This document shows positions 1-13,300 of a DNA stretch of 64,000 bases, one piece after another; within the stretch, counting starts at the first letter, position 1, and each line of letters opens with the position of its first letter. Where the stretch lies: the NCBI GenBank assembly GCA_020226215.1, contig CM035233.1, forward strand, positions 10,850,001 to 10,914,000, read 5' to 3'. Made by a program: the position numbers and the translations under genes. The stretch is from Sindora glabra. Lineage: Eukaryota > Streptophyta > Magnoliopsida > Fabales > Fabaceae. The notes under the pieces are model-generated. The model ran no database searches. It was given only the letters and a program-made list of their open reading frames with translations, and was not told the DNA's origin.

Positions 1-785
1 TTGAAAATAGTGCCTGATTCCTCAATGACGACAATTGTCATCATTGAAAAGTTTAGACTTTTAGTGACAATAAATGTTATCGCTAAAGATTGCCCTAAAA
101 TAGAAAACAGGCAAATTTAGCCTTTAGCGACGGCATTTATCTTTGCTAAAAGTGTCTAACTTTTAGCGACGACATTGGTTGTCACTAAAGACTAACCTGA
201 AATGTAGAGTAGAAAAATTTAGCCTTTAGTAATAATATTTGTCGTTGCTAAAATTGTCATTGCTAAAAGTATTTTTTCAGTGACGACAAATGCCACTAAT
301 AAAGGCTGAAGTCTTTAGCGATGACATTTGTCGTCACTAAAGGTGTTGTCACTAAAAGTAACTTTTAGTGACGATAAATGTCATCACTAAAAACTAACCT
401 GAAATGTAGAGCGAGAAAATTTAGTGTTTAGCGGCGACATTTATCATCGCTAAAAGTATCATCGCTAAAAGTATTTTTTCAGCGACAACAATTGTTATCA
501 TTAAAGATTTTAGCCTTTAGCAATGACATTTGTTATCGCTAAAGACTTTAACCTTTAGGGGCAACATTTGTTATCATTAAAAGTCAATTGTCGACGACAA
601 ATGTCGTCGTTGAAAGTTATTTTTTCTTGCCAATATTTTTTCTACCTAGAAAAATTTGCACATATGGATTTTTTATGTATCACCGACGACTTTGTTGTTG
701 GTAAAAATCTAGCAATGCATCATCGACGATCGAATTTTTATCATTACAAAAAGTGTCATTGATGTTGGCATTATTTCTTGTAGTG
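1..785. mobile_element. CACTA (En/Spm-type) transposon terminus with subterminal repeats
   Basis: The end of the element is TTTCTTGTAGTG at 774-785, the inverse of the canonical plant CACTA terminus CACTACAAGAAA. The preceding 770 bases are packed with short motifs of the type TTTAGCGACGACA and their inverse, in both orientations. These are the subterminal repeat arrays that the CACTA transposase binds. Only one end is in the window; the other lies to the left of base 1, so size and coding content are unknown. A short reading frame inside (568-762) is repeat sequence, not a gene. Confidence 0.85.
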
Positions 786-2319
786 AAGCAAGCCATTATC
801 TTCTTAGGATCTTATCAACACATCACATGACTTTTTCTCTATCATCTCCTTGAAATCTTTGTATTTTTATATTCATCTACATCTACATTTCATCTAAATA
901 AAATATATTTGCATCCACTTTCCATAAGGTTAAGTATTTCAACAAGCAAGCATTTGAGACATAAACCAACTCAATATAGGTTAGACTCAAACACCAAATA
1001 CTTTGTCAGTGGACTAAGGATATTTAATTGGAAAAGAGATAGATAAAAAGGGAAAATATGTGAATATTTGAAAGTGGATCCTTTCACATGCTTAAATGTC
1101 TATGTCTCTCAGTGGAGTAAGAATATTCTGAACATACTAGAAACTTTTTAAGTGAAAAAATGTTAATAGAAATAGCAATGCAATTTTACTAATTACAATA
1201 CTTAGCAAATCCTTTGTACTTTACTACTATCGAAACTCAAAAGGAATTGCAAGTTTAGGCTCACATGTAGGGCATCAACTCATGGCAATCAGTAGATCAT
1301 CGTAATTGATGTTTCAATACTATGTGATCTATCGATTCTAGCAGGGAACCCATGTGCTCCTTCAAATGTATGGATGTAGCTTAGCCTATATATAACACAT
1401 ATTCTCAATACAAATTCTTACTTAATGCAAATTAGAACTTGATCATTTGATAGCAGAATGATTAAATTTTTACTTACAAAAAGCATGCAATTCTCAATAT
1501 TACACTATAATAGGCTTAGTACATACATATTGTAGGAAAATATCCCAAAGTTACAATGCCAAACATCCACACATAGACTTGAAAGGCAGCAACCCATTTG
1601 AGATAGTGCCTTAATTTTGAAAATCATCAATTTTGAAAATTATAAAATAAAAACTTCACCTTTTGAGGTTATTCTTCAAGTATCATCTAACTTGTACAAT
1701 GATCTGCAGAGAAAACAAATCTAAAGCCAATTAATTAGAAAACTAGTTCCTTTTAGTTAGTCACATAAACTTCAATACCTATAAGGTAAAAAGTACATAA
1801 TCCATTAATTAAAAGAGAAAATGACATTTCAAGTATTTGTAAAGCATCTGGATGAAGAGATAATAATCCAAGGGGTTCATAAATATCCAAACTATAAATT
1901 TCTTTGATATCAATAGTTATTCAAGTAGACTCCCATTTTTAAAGGTGCATTTATCCTCAACTGGACATAAATATTCTTAGTCACCCAATCTTTTCTAAAT
2001 CCAATGATTATTGAATTAGTTTTCAGTAATAGTTGAGATTATATTTTCCACTCATCATTTGTAATTACTTACCTCCAAATTGCATTACTAACTCGTTATA
2101 ATTACTTTATGTTCAAAATCTATCCAACTGATGCCATTAGAGACATGGTAATTGAACATTCACACAACAACAAGTAGACTTTTGTAGATGGAAGGAAGAA
2201 GAGTACTTGGGCTTAATCTCTTAAATTTAATTAATTGAATTTGATACTTCACAATGTAATCTACAAATATTGGTTCTGCAGTGCTTCTTATAGAGAAAGT
2301 TAAATCATCACAAAGCAAT
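786..2319. other. Non-coding AT-rich spacer
   Basis: No convincing reading frame, RNA gene or terminal repeat is visible. The sequence is AT-rich with short homopolymer runs. It separates two CACTA-type elements and lies beyond the 3' end of the minus-strand ankyrin/PGG locus. Confidence 0.5.
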
Positions 2320-3128
2320 GACTACTAGGAAATAGAAAAATCTTCTAGAAAATTATGGTAAACCATCTAATGAGGCATTTTAACAAACACTTGGTGTGAA
2401 ACAAATAAATTATGTCCAACATAGAAGTCAGATTATGCATGATATCAAATAGCATCATAAAGTCAAATGCAAATGTTCAAATTTAGGATTAGGAAAATAT
2501 TTCCTTTTAAGGTGTTTTGGATATTGTAGATAGAGATTGTTCCTTCTGTCTCATTCAAGTTGATTATGTGATGAAATTCACTTTGCAATGCGACCAAAGA
2601 TTCATCAGCATCAATAATGACACTTTTATGTAGATTGCACATTTCCACTTTAGTGCAAGAACCTTACATGCCTCAAGCTTTGCGATTGCTAGAAAAGAAA
2701 TGGAAGAAGGAGAAAAAAAAGAAGTACCTCAAAGTTGAACTATCACTATTTCTTTTCATATTTCGAAAATGATGAGGGACAAAGATTGGTGGTGATGGTG
2801 CAAAGAAATTGAATGCGGCTAAGAGATGGCATGCAACACATTGCAAGGAATGGGTGAAAAATCTCAATTTTTTCTTGGAATTCATTCTCTCAATGTATCA
2901 ATGTTAGGCTTTCATTTTTCAAGTCTAGAATATCAGTGATGACAAATAAGTTTGGTCACTAAAATGTCATTTAGTGACAAAACAAATTTGTCACCAAAAT
3001 TCAATTGTGACGATTTCTTATTTTTGTCACTTTAAGTTACATTTTTGTTTTCTCCTCAACTTTTAGTAACAATTAGAGTGATAACATATAAAACTTGTCA
3101 CTAAAAGTTATTACTTTTTCTAGTAGTA
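2320..3128. mobile_element. Non-autonomous CACTA-derived element
   Basis: The left end reads GACTACTAGGAAAT and the right end reads TTTTTCTAGTAGTA. These are inverse versions of CACTACTAG(G/A)AAA with the outermost base mutated at each end. A 3-bp AAT lies on each side (2317-2319 and 3129-3131), as expected for CACTA target-site duplication. The right part holds repeats of the form TTTAGTGAC/GTCACTAAA resembling subterminal arrays. No transposase is encoded. The mutated outer bases suggest an immobile copy. Confidence 0.6.
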
Positions 3129-3273
3129 AATTGGCATCATCACTAATTAAATGGTTTAGTGACAATAGTGATAAGTTGTCACTGAAACATTGTTCACTGA
3201 AACATTGTGTTCATTGACAAGAATATCACCTGTCACGAAACTTTTGTCACTAAAAACTTTATTTTTTGTAGTG
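3129..3273. mobile_element. Second CACTA-type terminus
   Basis: The GTCACTAAA/TTTAGTGAC array continues past the 809-bp element and ends in TTTTTTGTAGTG (3262-3273), a well-formed CACTA end. I found no matching left end (CACTACAAAAA) upstream. It may be the remaining end of a larger element in which 2320-3128 is nested, or a solo terminus. Confidence 0.5.
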
Positions 3274-3927
3274 GTAGGCCACATCATCTTGCAACATTGG
3301 AATGTTCTCTTACATAATGATTTGACCTTTTATGGTAGGAAAAAAAAAACTAAAAATGAAGCATTTAGAATTTTATAGTAAAACAAAAGAATAGAAGCAA
3401 ATACAGTAGAATTTTAATATGTAAATAAGTGTTGTAAATATGCAGAAAAACAAAAGAAAGGAGTCTTGCAAAATGTTTATAACCGTAATTTTGGAAATAT
3501 AAATCATAGCAAGTTTCCCTTTATTCTAACATATGCTTGTATTGTTAAAAAAAAAAAAGATTATGCATGAAAATCAAGTCCTAAATTCAACAATAAAATA
3601 ATCTATTAATTTAATTTGTATCATTTTGGAATTAAGCTAACCTTTTACGAGTTGATTCATAGGGAAAAAATGATTATTAGTTCTCTCGTTTATGACATTG
3701 TTGGCCCATGACCCAAAACATTATTTATAATGTTAATATAGAATAAGTAAAGAACAATGACAAATACAAGTAACTAGATTTGTGCACTTTATTAACACTC
3801 TAAAGATATCAAGCATTTAATTATTCATTATTCATACAAGAAACATGGTACATGCATATTTAGAATTGTTCAAGAATTAATGTTGATACTAATCAATTCA
3901 AAAAAAAGATTGATTAATACTTTAAAG
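3274..3927. other. Non-coding region 3' of the PGG exon
   Basis: AT-rich sequence with A-runs. It corresponds to the 3' flank or untranslated region of the minus-strand ankyrin/PGG locus. No independent gene is seen. Confidence 0.45.
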
Positions 3928-4523
3928 TCAATGCTTTAACTTTCTATTGAAGATGCCTGGCTGAAAGTTTGAAACAAAGATTTCCACAAAAGTGGAAATT
4001 GTAAGCTCACAAATAAAACAATTGGAACAATAGCAAGAAAAACCACAAGCGCAACAATCCATGAATTTTCCTTTAGCAAAATAAAAAAAGTTGCACAAAG
4101 GATTGCCATCATCGTTGTTATAGAGAAGAGTAATAAAAGAAAAAAGGCCAATGATTACCTTTGTGGGTAAGGATCTAGAAAAATCATCATTTGAATAACA
4201 TGAAGTGAGAATTCCCAAGAACATTAAAACTGAAGTTGACAATAAAGATATGATATCTGATATTATAAAAAGCATAAATAACTTTCTGTGTAAGAACCTT
4301 GGATATCCTTCATCTTGATTACCACCTGGTGCGTTGATAGCAACAGGAAATATATTAAGGTAGATACGAGTGCACCTACAACCGTGCAAGAACTAGCCGT
4401 TCCTTTCATCCATGTTTCTCCTTTAATCAAGTCTCTACGTTCCTTCCTGAACAAGTCTCCAAAAGTCATACCATCTCTATTTTTATATTCATTCTTTTTA
4501 GGTGGCATAATACTTTTTACTTC
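3928..4523 (-). pseudogene. PGG-domain exon of an ankyrin/ITN1-ACD6-like gene, frameshifted
   Basis: This encodes the C-terminal PGG membrane domain of the plant ankyrin-repeat ITN1/ACD6-like family. A splice acceptor (TGTGTAG, exon from 4523) precedes the conserved segment containing KGETWMKGTASSCTVVGAL. The PGG triplet itself follows (NAPGGNQDEGYP), then hydrophobic helices (TSVLMFLGIL and a later segment ending LQFPLL) and the family-typical end PGIFNRK. These parts lie in two alternating frames. I place switches near 4345 (before VAINAPGG), near 4140 (after TKVIIG) and near 3990 (after QFPLL), so no single frame encodes the domain. The ankyrin part is about 12 kb upstream at 16.5-17.3 kb. 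Intact relatives are membrane proteins with roles in defence or stress signalling. This copy looks dead, although clustered sequencing errors would look the same. Confidence 0.85.
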
Positions 4524-6500
4524 CTACACATTAATTGATGATCAATAAGAACACATTATTGTTGTAGCAATATCTTTCTTCTTCAATATATTAGCATAAT
4601 ATTATAACAAAAAGGAGCACAAGTTTTGTCAAATACTCTACCAAGTCAATCTTTTACGGTTTACTTTATTTAACATTGTTTGTTTTTCATCCTTAATAAA
4701 TTAATTATACATGCATATCCAATTTGTGATAATTGTTTTCTTTCTTTTAGTTAATTCGGCACATTAGAATTCTAAATTAATTTAACCATGGGGAGGATTT
4801 TGTTCCTTATTTAAAACCAAAAAAAATATTTGGATTTTTTCTAGTCCTTCTAGTTTCGATTATAAAAAAATATTTTTCATTTCTCTACCTTTTGTTACTA
4901 TATTTAATCCTCTTAAAAAAGTCATTATTTTATTATATTTCATTATAATTTTTTATACATTTTATATATCCAAAATTTACTAACATATTTATGAAAGCAA
5001 ATTCTGAAACAACACTAGATTAGAATAACAAAAGAATGAATAATATTTTTAAATTATTTACAGAAATTTACCTATTTAATTTTATGGCTCAAAGAGTTGC
5101 CTCTAAATTTAGCCAAAGGAAATTTTATGAAAAAAATGGACTGAAGGTATTAAGTCTAGCAACTAGTTAATTCATCTAGTAAATGAAAGGAAGAAAAGAA
5201 TTAACTATAAAATAATGACCTTAAGGCATTATAGTTCTTTTTATATCTATAAAGCTGCACCAGAGATGCAATTAAGCTGTCTTTATGGTGCTAGCATTCT
5301 TGCCATATGTAACATGGTGTTATAGATGCTTGTTCCGTGAATCTTCCAAATAAACCCATATATCACACTAAAAACTTGAGCGTGACTATGTTGGACATTA
5401 GTAAAGAAGAGGTTGCCTATTTGCTTTTACTTGCTTCAAACAAGTTCTGGATTGGCCTTTATAACTTCAATATTGAACTTAAGATTACCTTGTTCAGCAA
5501 CTAGAAGTATTGAATTAAATAACCCGTATTCTACCAATTGTTCCTTATTGAAAGTACTGATCTGATTACAAGTGATACTTAATTAGAAGTTGCTCAGATT
5601 GCTTGTGGATCAATTTTGTTTCATATATTTGCTCGATTCCTAGTTTCACATATAAAGCAAAATACGCTCATTAGATGTAAAGAATCTATTCACACATGTG
5701 CAATATTTAATTTGAACATCAATGAATATTGAAACAATAAATTACAATTTAGTGTACATTATGTCTAGAAGGTGTGCAATGTAAAATGTGGAATCCTAAA
5801 TTTACTAAAATTAATTAAATGGTTTTGATAATAAGCATTGTTTTGATTAATTTTAAAAATTGTAAAGATATGTTTTAATAACTATGCTAATGTATTAGAT
5901 CATATTTTTTGGTTTAAAGGTTGTTTACAACCCAGTTGCTCTTTCCATATTGATAATATATTAATTATTTTTGTTGTTAAATTTGAAAATCATCAATATT
6001 GTCTGGTTGCTCTTTGCTCTTTGTATAATGGCAGAGCTACCTTTCGCAGAGTTTCTATTTTCTGTAGGTTTCTTTTTGCAAATGTCACAATAAGATGACT
6101 CAACAGTTGATTATTAAATTGTGATCATATTGGAAAAAAATGTAAGATAAAGGATTGTCCAAAAAAGGGTCTATCATTGTAGAATTTTTTTTTGAAAGAG
6201 CAGGTTAACTATACTTTGAAGTACACATTAAAAAAAATACTTTGAAGTACACATTAAAAAAATACTTTGAAGTACACATTAAAAAAAATGACACCTTGAG
6301 CTAGTAGAGGAACGAGTAAGCATTGTCAAATTAAAGTTGTCGACTTAAAAAAATGGTTAGGCATCAACATCTTGGAAAAAGCAAGCTACTTAGAAGATAT
6401 GAAAGAAAAAAAAAAAGCTTTAGACAAGGTTACTTTTTTGGATTACATGCTTCTCAACGATTAGTTCTTATCTAAACATTATAAATAAGGGACCACACTT
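4524..6500. other. Intronic or intergenic AT-rich sequence
   Basis: No coding sequence is recognised. If 4523 and 16489 belong to one gene, this is part of its large intron. It contains a short tandem repeat (listed separately) and long runs of A and T. Confidence 0.5.
6212..6290. repeat. Three-copy 26-bp tandem repeat
   Basis: The unit TACTTTGAAGTACACATT plus a run of A occurs three times in direct succession, differing only in A-run length. The unit contains a near-palindrome (CTTTGAAG). No function is evident. Confidence 0.85.
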
Positions 6501-7248
6501 AGGTTTCATTTCACATAACAAATAAATTAACTTATAAGTTATTGACATGATTAATAATCTAGTTTTTAGAGGGATTTTATGTACCAACTTATTAAAAAAA
6601 ATAAATTTTGATTTAATAAATATTTTAAGTAACTTATAAGTTATAAATTACTACCTTTTCAATTTTTTTCAAATTTATTCTTATTCTTTTTATTAATTTA
6701 CAACTGATATCCTTCATAATATAAATCTAAATATTTCTTTTAATAATGTGTTTCTACCTTTCGCCCTTTTCTTTTGGAAACATAGTACACGACGTCAAAA
6801 AATATAATTAATTTAATTTTAATATAATTATATCCTAATTTTAAAATATAAATGTATAAAAAATGCATGTATAAATAAATATAATGTCATAAAATAATTA
6901 ATTATATTTTAAATAATTATAATTCTATTATAAATAATAAAATAAAAATTATATATTATATAAGTAAATAAATATGTATGTTCATAAAATATAATTAATT
7001 AAACTTTAGATATTATATTCTTATTTTGAACATCTTAATTGCATTAATATAATTTGATCTTTAGATAAACATAAATTATTTTAATTTACATATTTATTTT
7101 TGTTAATATATATTTTTATATTATTTTACAATTTTAAGTAGTTAAATAGCTAATTTTGCTAAAAACTTCAAATACAATCAGTTAACTTATCAACTATCAA
7201 TTATTAATGATTAGTTAGCTTATCAGTTATTTATGTGAGACAAAACCT
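6501..7248. mobile_element. MITE with AGGTTT...CACATAA inverted ends
   Basis: The left end AGGTTTCATTTCACATAA and the inverse of the right end AGGTTTTGTCTCACATAA match at 15 of 18 positions. Both then run into TAACTTATAAGTT-like sequence. The interior is non-coding and extremely AT-rich. If the termini are taken as GGTTT..., the flanks read TTA and TTG, weakly suggesting a 3-bp Tourist/PIF-type duplication. The superfamily is uncertain. Confidence 0.5.
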
Positions 7249-7857
7249 TGATCAACAAGGCACACAAGCATCTCCTTACTTCTTTAACAAGACTTCTTTC
7301 TCCAGAACTTCTATTCTTTCTTAAGTTTTCTTATTCTTAAGCTTAAACTCACGAATTCACAACGTTAAAGTGTGATAAACCTTGTAGTTTCTTTGACAAA
7401 AATACTTCTTATACTTTAGAAGATTAGGGTGAATTAATAGTGAAACACTTGTAGATATCTTGTAACCTAGGTTAGTAAGTTGAGGTTACTTTAGTTCTAC
7501 AAAGTTTTAATGGGAAAGTGTAAAAGGGTTTATGAAAGAAAAGGTTCTAGTGGATAAGCCTTAATGTTGGGATTTGACCATGGAAGTGTAGAGCAAATCC
7601 AAAGAAATGGTTTTTCCTTTGAATCATCAAGCTGCTATACATTGGTGTAATCATCTAATCATCTCTTTCCCTTAATATTTGATTCATGCACTTATTTCTT
7701 TATCTTTATTTATTATTTATTTGATCTTTCATATTTATTCTCTAGTTTCTCTTCAAGAGATTTAAAAAAATAAGTTATTTTTAAAGTAAAAAATCTACAT
7801 TTTTTAAACACTAATTTCCTCCTCTTGGTGATTTTGCCCTATAAATTGATATCAAAG
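7249..7857 (+). mobile_element. Remnant of a copia-type LTR and primer-binding region
   Basis: A stretch with no coding capacity lies directly 5' of a copia gag remnant. It ends in ATTGATATCAAAG (about 7845-7857), a decayed form of the initiator-methionine tRNA primer site usual for plant Ty1/copia elements. The preceding bases are therefore likely LTR. The LTR start cannot be set, and no second LTR is seen nearby. Confidence 0.45.
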
Positions 7858-7914
7858 TTTGGTTTTTATTGTTAAAGCTTAACCACTTTTTAGTAAAGAT
7901 CTTATAAGGATTTA

Positions 7915-8425
7915 ATGGATAACCTTTAATCATCAGATGTACAAGAAGGTCATTATACATATAGACCATCATTATTTGATGGAACCAATTATGATTATTA
8001 GAAACATCGAATGATAATCTTCCTTGAAGCAGTGATGATGATATATAGGAGTTTATCAAGGAAGGATATACTCTTCTAACAAATAGCAAAGTGATATGGA
8101 TGTTCTTAAACCAAAAAGCATGTAAAATGAAGTCAAGAAGAAAAAGAGCAGCTTCCATGCAAAGGCCAAAAATGCTATTATTTGGGCCATTTGTCCTAAG
8201 GAATACAAGAATGTCTTAAAAATCTGACACTACAAAAGACATGTGGGACAAACTCCAAAATTTTTTTGGAAGGAACTAAGGAAGTGAAAACAAGTCGTGT
8301 TAATAGGTTTGTTCAAAAGTATGAACTCTTTAAAATGGAGGAGAATGAAAGTATAGAGTCAATACTTAAAAGGATCTTTATTATTAATAATGATTTTCAT
8401 GCTCTTGGAAGAATAATTTTAGAAA
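7915..8425 (+). pseudogene. Ty1/copia gag fragment, truncated
   Basis: Translation in shifting frames gives a typical copia Gag N-terminal region. It shows RPSLFDGTNYDY and a stop in place of the conserved Trp, then KHRMI. Further on it shows KNAIIWAICPKEY and DMWDKLQNFF, then a block around KYELFKMEENESIESI. These correspond to the DUF4219/UBN2 gag domains that build the retrotransposon particle. Frameshifts and stops interrupt it, it stops abruptly near 8425, and no pol follows. It is an old fragment inside the presumed large intron of the ankyrin/PGG locus. Confidence 0.75.
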
Positions 8426-10339
8426 TAATTGAATGCAATTTTTAAAAAAAATTATAATTAGTTGATGTAGAATAATTTTTTAAAAAAAATTGATTTAACT
8501 TCCATATTTTAAAAATCAACAGCTTGTTAATTTCATTTTTGTATTTTTGTTTCCTTATTTCAAAAATTAAGCCTCACTTTTTTTGTCAAAAGACATTATT
8601 ATATTTGTAGAAGGTTAGGTCAGTAATGTGTCACATTCGTACCAAAATCTTCCTTACTTGTATATAAGTAAAGGAATAATATTTCAACTATGAGAAATTT
8701 TCACGTAAATATAATATAATACATCAAGGTATTGAAGTAATTTTTAATTACCGAATTATATACAAGTTTGGATTCAATGTAATAATTGTAATTATAATTG
8801 TTATATTTAATTATTCAAATGTGTAGACCCCTACATTTTCATATAGCTCGCTCTTAATCATTGCATGTGACCTTTAATTAATGTGTGATTCATGAAAATT
8901 CAGAGACTCACACATGGCCAAATGCTCAAATGGAGCAACTGTAACAGTTTCTAAACTAGATCCAAAATCGAAAGTAGTTTGATATTTAAAAAATTATTTT
9001 AATTCAATTGATATAGTACATTTCATTTACATAAGAATTTCTTTTCACCAATGTACATTAATTAAAAAATTATGGTACTTAGTATTATGATAATAGATGA
9101 AAATATTTTTTTTAAAATAAAAGATATTAATTTTCACTATACTCTTCATATTAACAGTGAATAAATAAAATATTTTTTTATTTTAATATTTTATATTCGA
9201 AAAATTACGTGCATGAACTTAGCTATTTTTTTGGGGGGGATATGGGTAAATTACTCTCTTTTCTCCTAACGTTAAGAGTAAATACACTTGCATCCCTCCA
9301 ATTTTGAGAAATGTCGTAAGAATCCCACAAATAATGCAATTTTGTTGCGTTCCCCTCCCCTGTTAGTGATACCCGTTAGTCAATCCAACAGAAATAAGTT
9401 TTGATCATTTTCTAAAAATTTTCTCCTATTTTTTAAGATCATTTTACCCCTATAAAGAATATTGTAATAAATAACTAAATTTACTATATAATATCTTATA
9501 AATAAAAACATTACCACTGGGTTTTTATTATTTAAAGTACAACTGATTAAAACAACTAATATCATGTTATAATTAATTTAACTTATTCAATTTTAATTAA
9601 TGAAAATTTAAAATAAAAACCAATATAATATACTATCTTAATTTCAATTACAAAAATATTATTGACTGGTGTAAAATAGTTATGTTCACTCTTTTATTTC
9701 TAATTTTTTTTAAATAATTATAACAAGATGAAATTTATATTTTTAATTGGGTAAATTTCATTTACTTCCCCTGAGATATGGACATAATTCACTAACCTCC
9801 CCTTTATTTTCAAAAAATCACACCTCCCCTAATGACCTAACAAACGTCATTTTCATTTTTCTAGTCAATTTTGTCCTTTAAGTCCTTTATTCTCATAAAT
9901 TTTTGCAAAAATATTATTTAAATTAACAAAATTAATAAAAAAACAATATTTCTTTAAAGATGATTAATTAGATAATACTTTGATGTTTATTTTAAAAATA
10001 TTTGACTTTTTTAAAATGCATTTTAAAGGTAAATTTTTATATATTTTGCATGTTCAAATACAAAAAAGAATCCTTATTAATAAAAATTACATTGCAATAA
10101 TTTTTTAATTTTTTTTAAAAAGTTATATTATCTTAAAGTCAATTAAATATAAATATTTTCATGAAATATATATTTATATTTTTAGTGTTTTGATATATTA
10201 AAGATTAATAAATAACTCCTTTTTTGTGACTAAGAATTGTAGGAATGAGAGATTTAAGTTGTCAATGACATATGGGGGTTGTCGACAAAGTCAACCCAAA
10301 GGTTATTATCAAACCCATAATTCTAAAAATTGAATTGAA
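8426..10339. other. Non-coding region with two MULE-like orphan termini
   Basis: There is no gene. Near 9233 (GGGTAAATTACTCTC) and near 9748 (GGGTAAATTTCATTTAC) two similarly built, C- and T-rich segments begin, with repeated ACCTCCCC-type blocks. In plants such GGGTAAATT starts are typical of ends of Mutator-like non-autonomous elements. I could not find the matching inverse ends, so this is a suggestion only. Confidence 0.35.
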
Positions 10340-13300
10340 TCGGCTGGTCAACTAGTGCCATTCGGATTCCTAGCAGCTTAGCTAACAAATGATTCATTTT
10401 CAGAAGTTATGGAAAGATCATGGAAGGAAAATAATGGCTGGTTGGCTACTTCTTTGGATTTCTGTCAATCAATCCAAACATGGAACAAAGAAGTTTTTGG
10501 TAACATTTGGAAGAAGAAAAAACGACTCCTAGTAAGATTAGAAGGAATTGAACGCAATCTCGATTATCATTTCAGTTATTCTCTCTCCCTCCTAAAAAAC
10601 AAACTATGGCGCGGGAATAAGAACAAATTCTTCTACAGGAGGAAATCACCTAATTCTAGAAGTCCCAATGTAAATGGATAAAGTATGGAGATAGGAATGC
10701 AGGTTATTTTCACCACACCACCATTATCCGTTGAAAAAGAAATAAAATCGAATATTTGAAGGATGACAATAATCAATGGTGTGACAATGCCACTCTTTTA
10801 AAAAATATGGCTGTGGAATTCTATAAACGTTTGTTTACAAAAGATGTGGATGGCGGATATAAGTACCTAATTTTGGGATGTTTCCCACAATACCACCCAT
10901 AAATGAGGAAAATGTGGATCTATTACAAAAACCCTTCTCAGATGAGGAGATTAAAAAGGCCATTTTTGCAATGGGCACTCTAAAAGCTCGAGGAGAAGAT
11001 AGACTCCATGCCCTTTTCTTCTAAAGTCAATGGCACATTGTAGGTGAATCAGTTTGCCAATACATTAAATAGATTTTCTACCAGCTAGGAAAAGTAAACG
11101 AATTAAATGCAACACTACTGGTCCTCATTCCAAAAGTCGATCACCCAGAATGTATGAAAGATTTCCGTCCCATAAGCCTATGCAATATAATTTATGAAAT
11201 TGTCACGAAGATTATGCAAAGGTTGGATAATATTATTATTGCACAGGAAGCCATTCACACAATGAAATCCAAATGAGGAAATAAGGGATTTATGGCAATT
11301 AAGGTGGATTTGGAAAAAGCATATGACAGGTTTAGCTGGAATTTTCTTAAAGATATCCTACTGGATATTGGTTCCACACTTGGTGGACCTTATTATGTAC
11401 TACGTCTCTACTTGCAGCATGCAAATGTTGTGGAATGGGGAAATTACTCGGAAATTCTACCCCTCAAGAGGGATAGGGCAAGGGAACTCCTTCTCCCTTT
11501 ATTTGTTTGTTTTATGTATTGAAAGACTTGCACATGGGATAGATCTTGCTATTGGCTCCAATCATTAGCAATCTATCAAACTTAGCAAAAATGGTACACC
11601 TATTTCTCATCCATTTTTTGCTGATGATTTTATCCTCTTTGCAGAAGCATTGGTGAATCAAGCATTGCTTATTAACTTTTGCCTTCAAAAGTTTTGTAAT
11701 AGCTTAGGAGAAAAAGTGAACAAGGAAAAATCAAGAGTTTTCTTTTCAAAGAATGTGAACCATAACCGAGCCAAGGAAATTGGGGAAACGCTCGGAATGC
11801 TAACTACATTGGATCTGGGTAAATACTTGGGTGTCCCTTTACACCATGACAAAGTATTAAAGGAGTCTTTTAACTTCATTTTAGAAACAATCTCCAAGAG
11901 ACTCAATGCATAGAAAGCAAAATATCTATCTTTTGCAGTAAGATTGACATTGGCAAACTCAGTCTTGACCGCCATTCCCCAATACTGTATGCAAACAGCA
12001 AGAATGCCATCCTCTCTTTTCTATGACATTGAATGCTCTGTGCGGAACTTTGTATGGATGGTAGCAATGAGATAAAGAAAATCCATCTTGCTGCTTGGGA
12101 TGATATGTGTAAACCGAAATCAAATGGAGGTGTTGGACTTCGACGGATACATGAGTGCAATGATGCTTACATGATGAAGGTTGGATGGGGTTTTATAGAT
12201 AAACCAAATGATCTCTGAGTGAAAGTGTTGCGTTCGAAATACAACTATGGCGAACACCTAATACCTGACGTCAGAAGAAAACCCGGAATATCAAATCTTT
12301 GGAAAGGAGTTTGTGACACGTGGAAAAATATTTTATCTCACATTCACTAAACGATATCCAATGTATTGACTGTACGCTTCTGGTTGGATGCTTGGCTCCC
12401 ATACAGGGGCCCGCTATGCATGAATCGGGACGTAATTATCCCCCAAGCCGCAGACAGCATGATAATTGCAGAATACGTTCAAAGGATGGGGAATAGAATT
12501 TCGAGAAAATGCAAAACTACATCCCAATACATATCCTTTATGAAATATTATGTGTAATGCCTCCGCGAACATCTATGCGTCCGCATACCGTTCGATGGGG
12601 CTTGACAAGAGATGGAAATTTTACTATCAAAACTGCTTATACCAGCTTGATGAACTCCAAAGAAGAAAATCACTCAATGCCGTGGAAGACCAAATGGTAA
12701 TGGCCAGGCCCAGAATGAGTTCGGTCTTTCATGTGGTTTGTGGGAAGAGAAAGACTTCTCACCAATAGCCAAAGGAAATCACGTAAGCTTTCTGACTCGG
12801 ACTTCTGCCCAAGATGCAACAAGGCAACAGAATCTATCTTACACCTTATGAGAGATTGTGACGAAGTCTCAAATGTATGGTTCTTAATTATCTTTCATGC
12901 GAACTGGCCAACCTTCTTCCAGTTAGGAGTGAACAATTGGCTCCAATGGAATCTCTCCAGTAAGATAGGTAGAGAACTTAGGAGCAGCTGGCAGGTAGCA
13001 TTTGGCTTTCTATGCCGGTCAATATGGTTAAACAGAAATGAGCTAGTATTCATCAGGATCACACCACTGGTCCACAGTATTATTTTCTCAGCAAGAGAAG
13101 TAAAGCGACTCCAAACACTTGAATGGTACCAAACTCCCCCGTTATATAGAACTAAACAACAAATCAAGTGGACCCATGTACCACCCGGATGCGTAAAATG
13201 TAACACAGAGGGCTTTAACAAATAAGGATCGGGTGCTGGTTGTGGAGGAGTTTTCTGGGATGAAGCTAGGACTTGGATCTCTGGTTTCTGTAGATTCATT

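Noticed and set aside
1..785. Regular palindromic repeats resembling a CRISPR array
   Set aside because: Spacing is irregular, units occur in both orientations, and they end in a CACTA terminus; this is a plant subterminal repeat array.
7811..8158. Minus-strand frame of 115 codons
   Set aside because: Antisense to the copia gag remnant.
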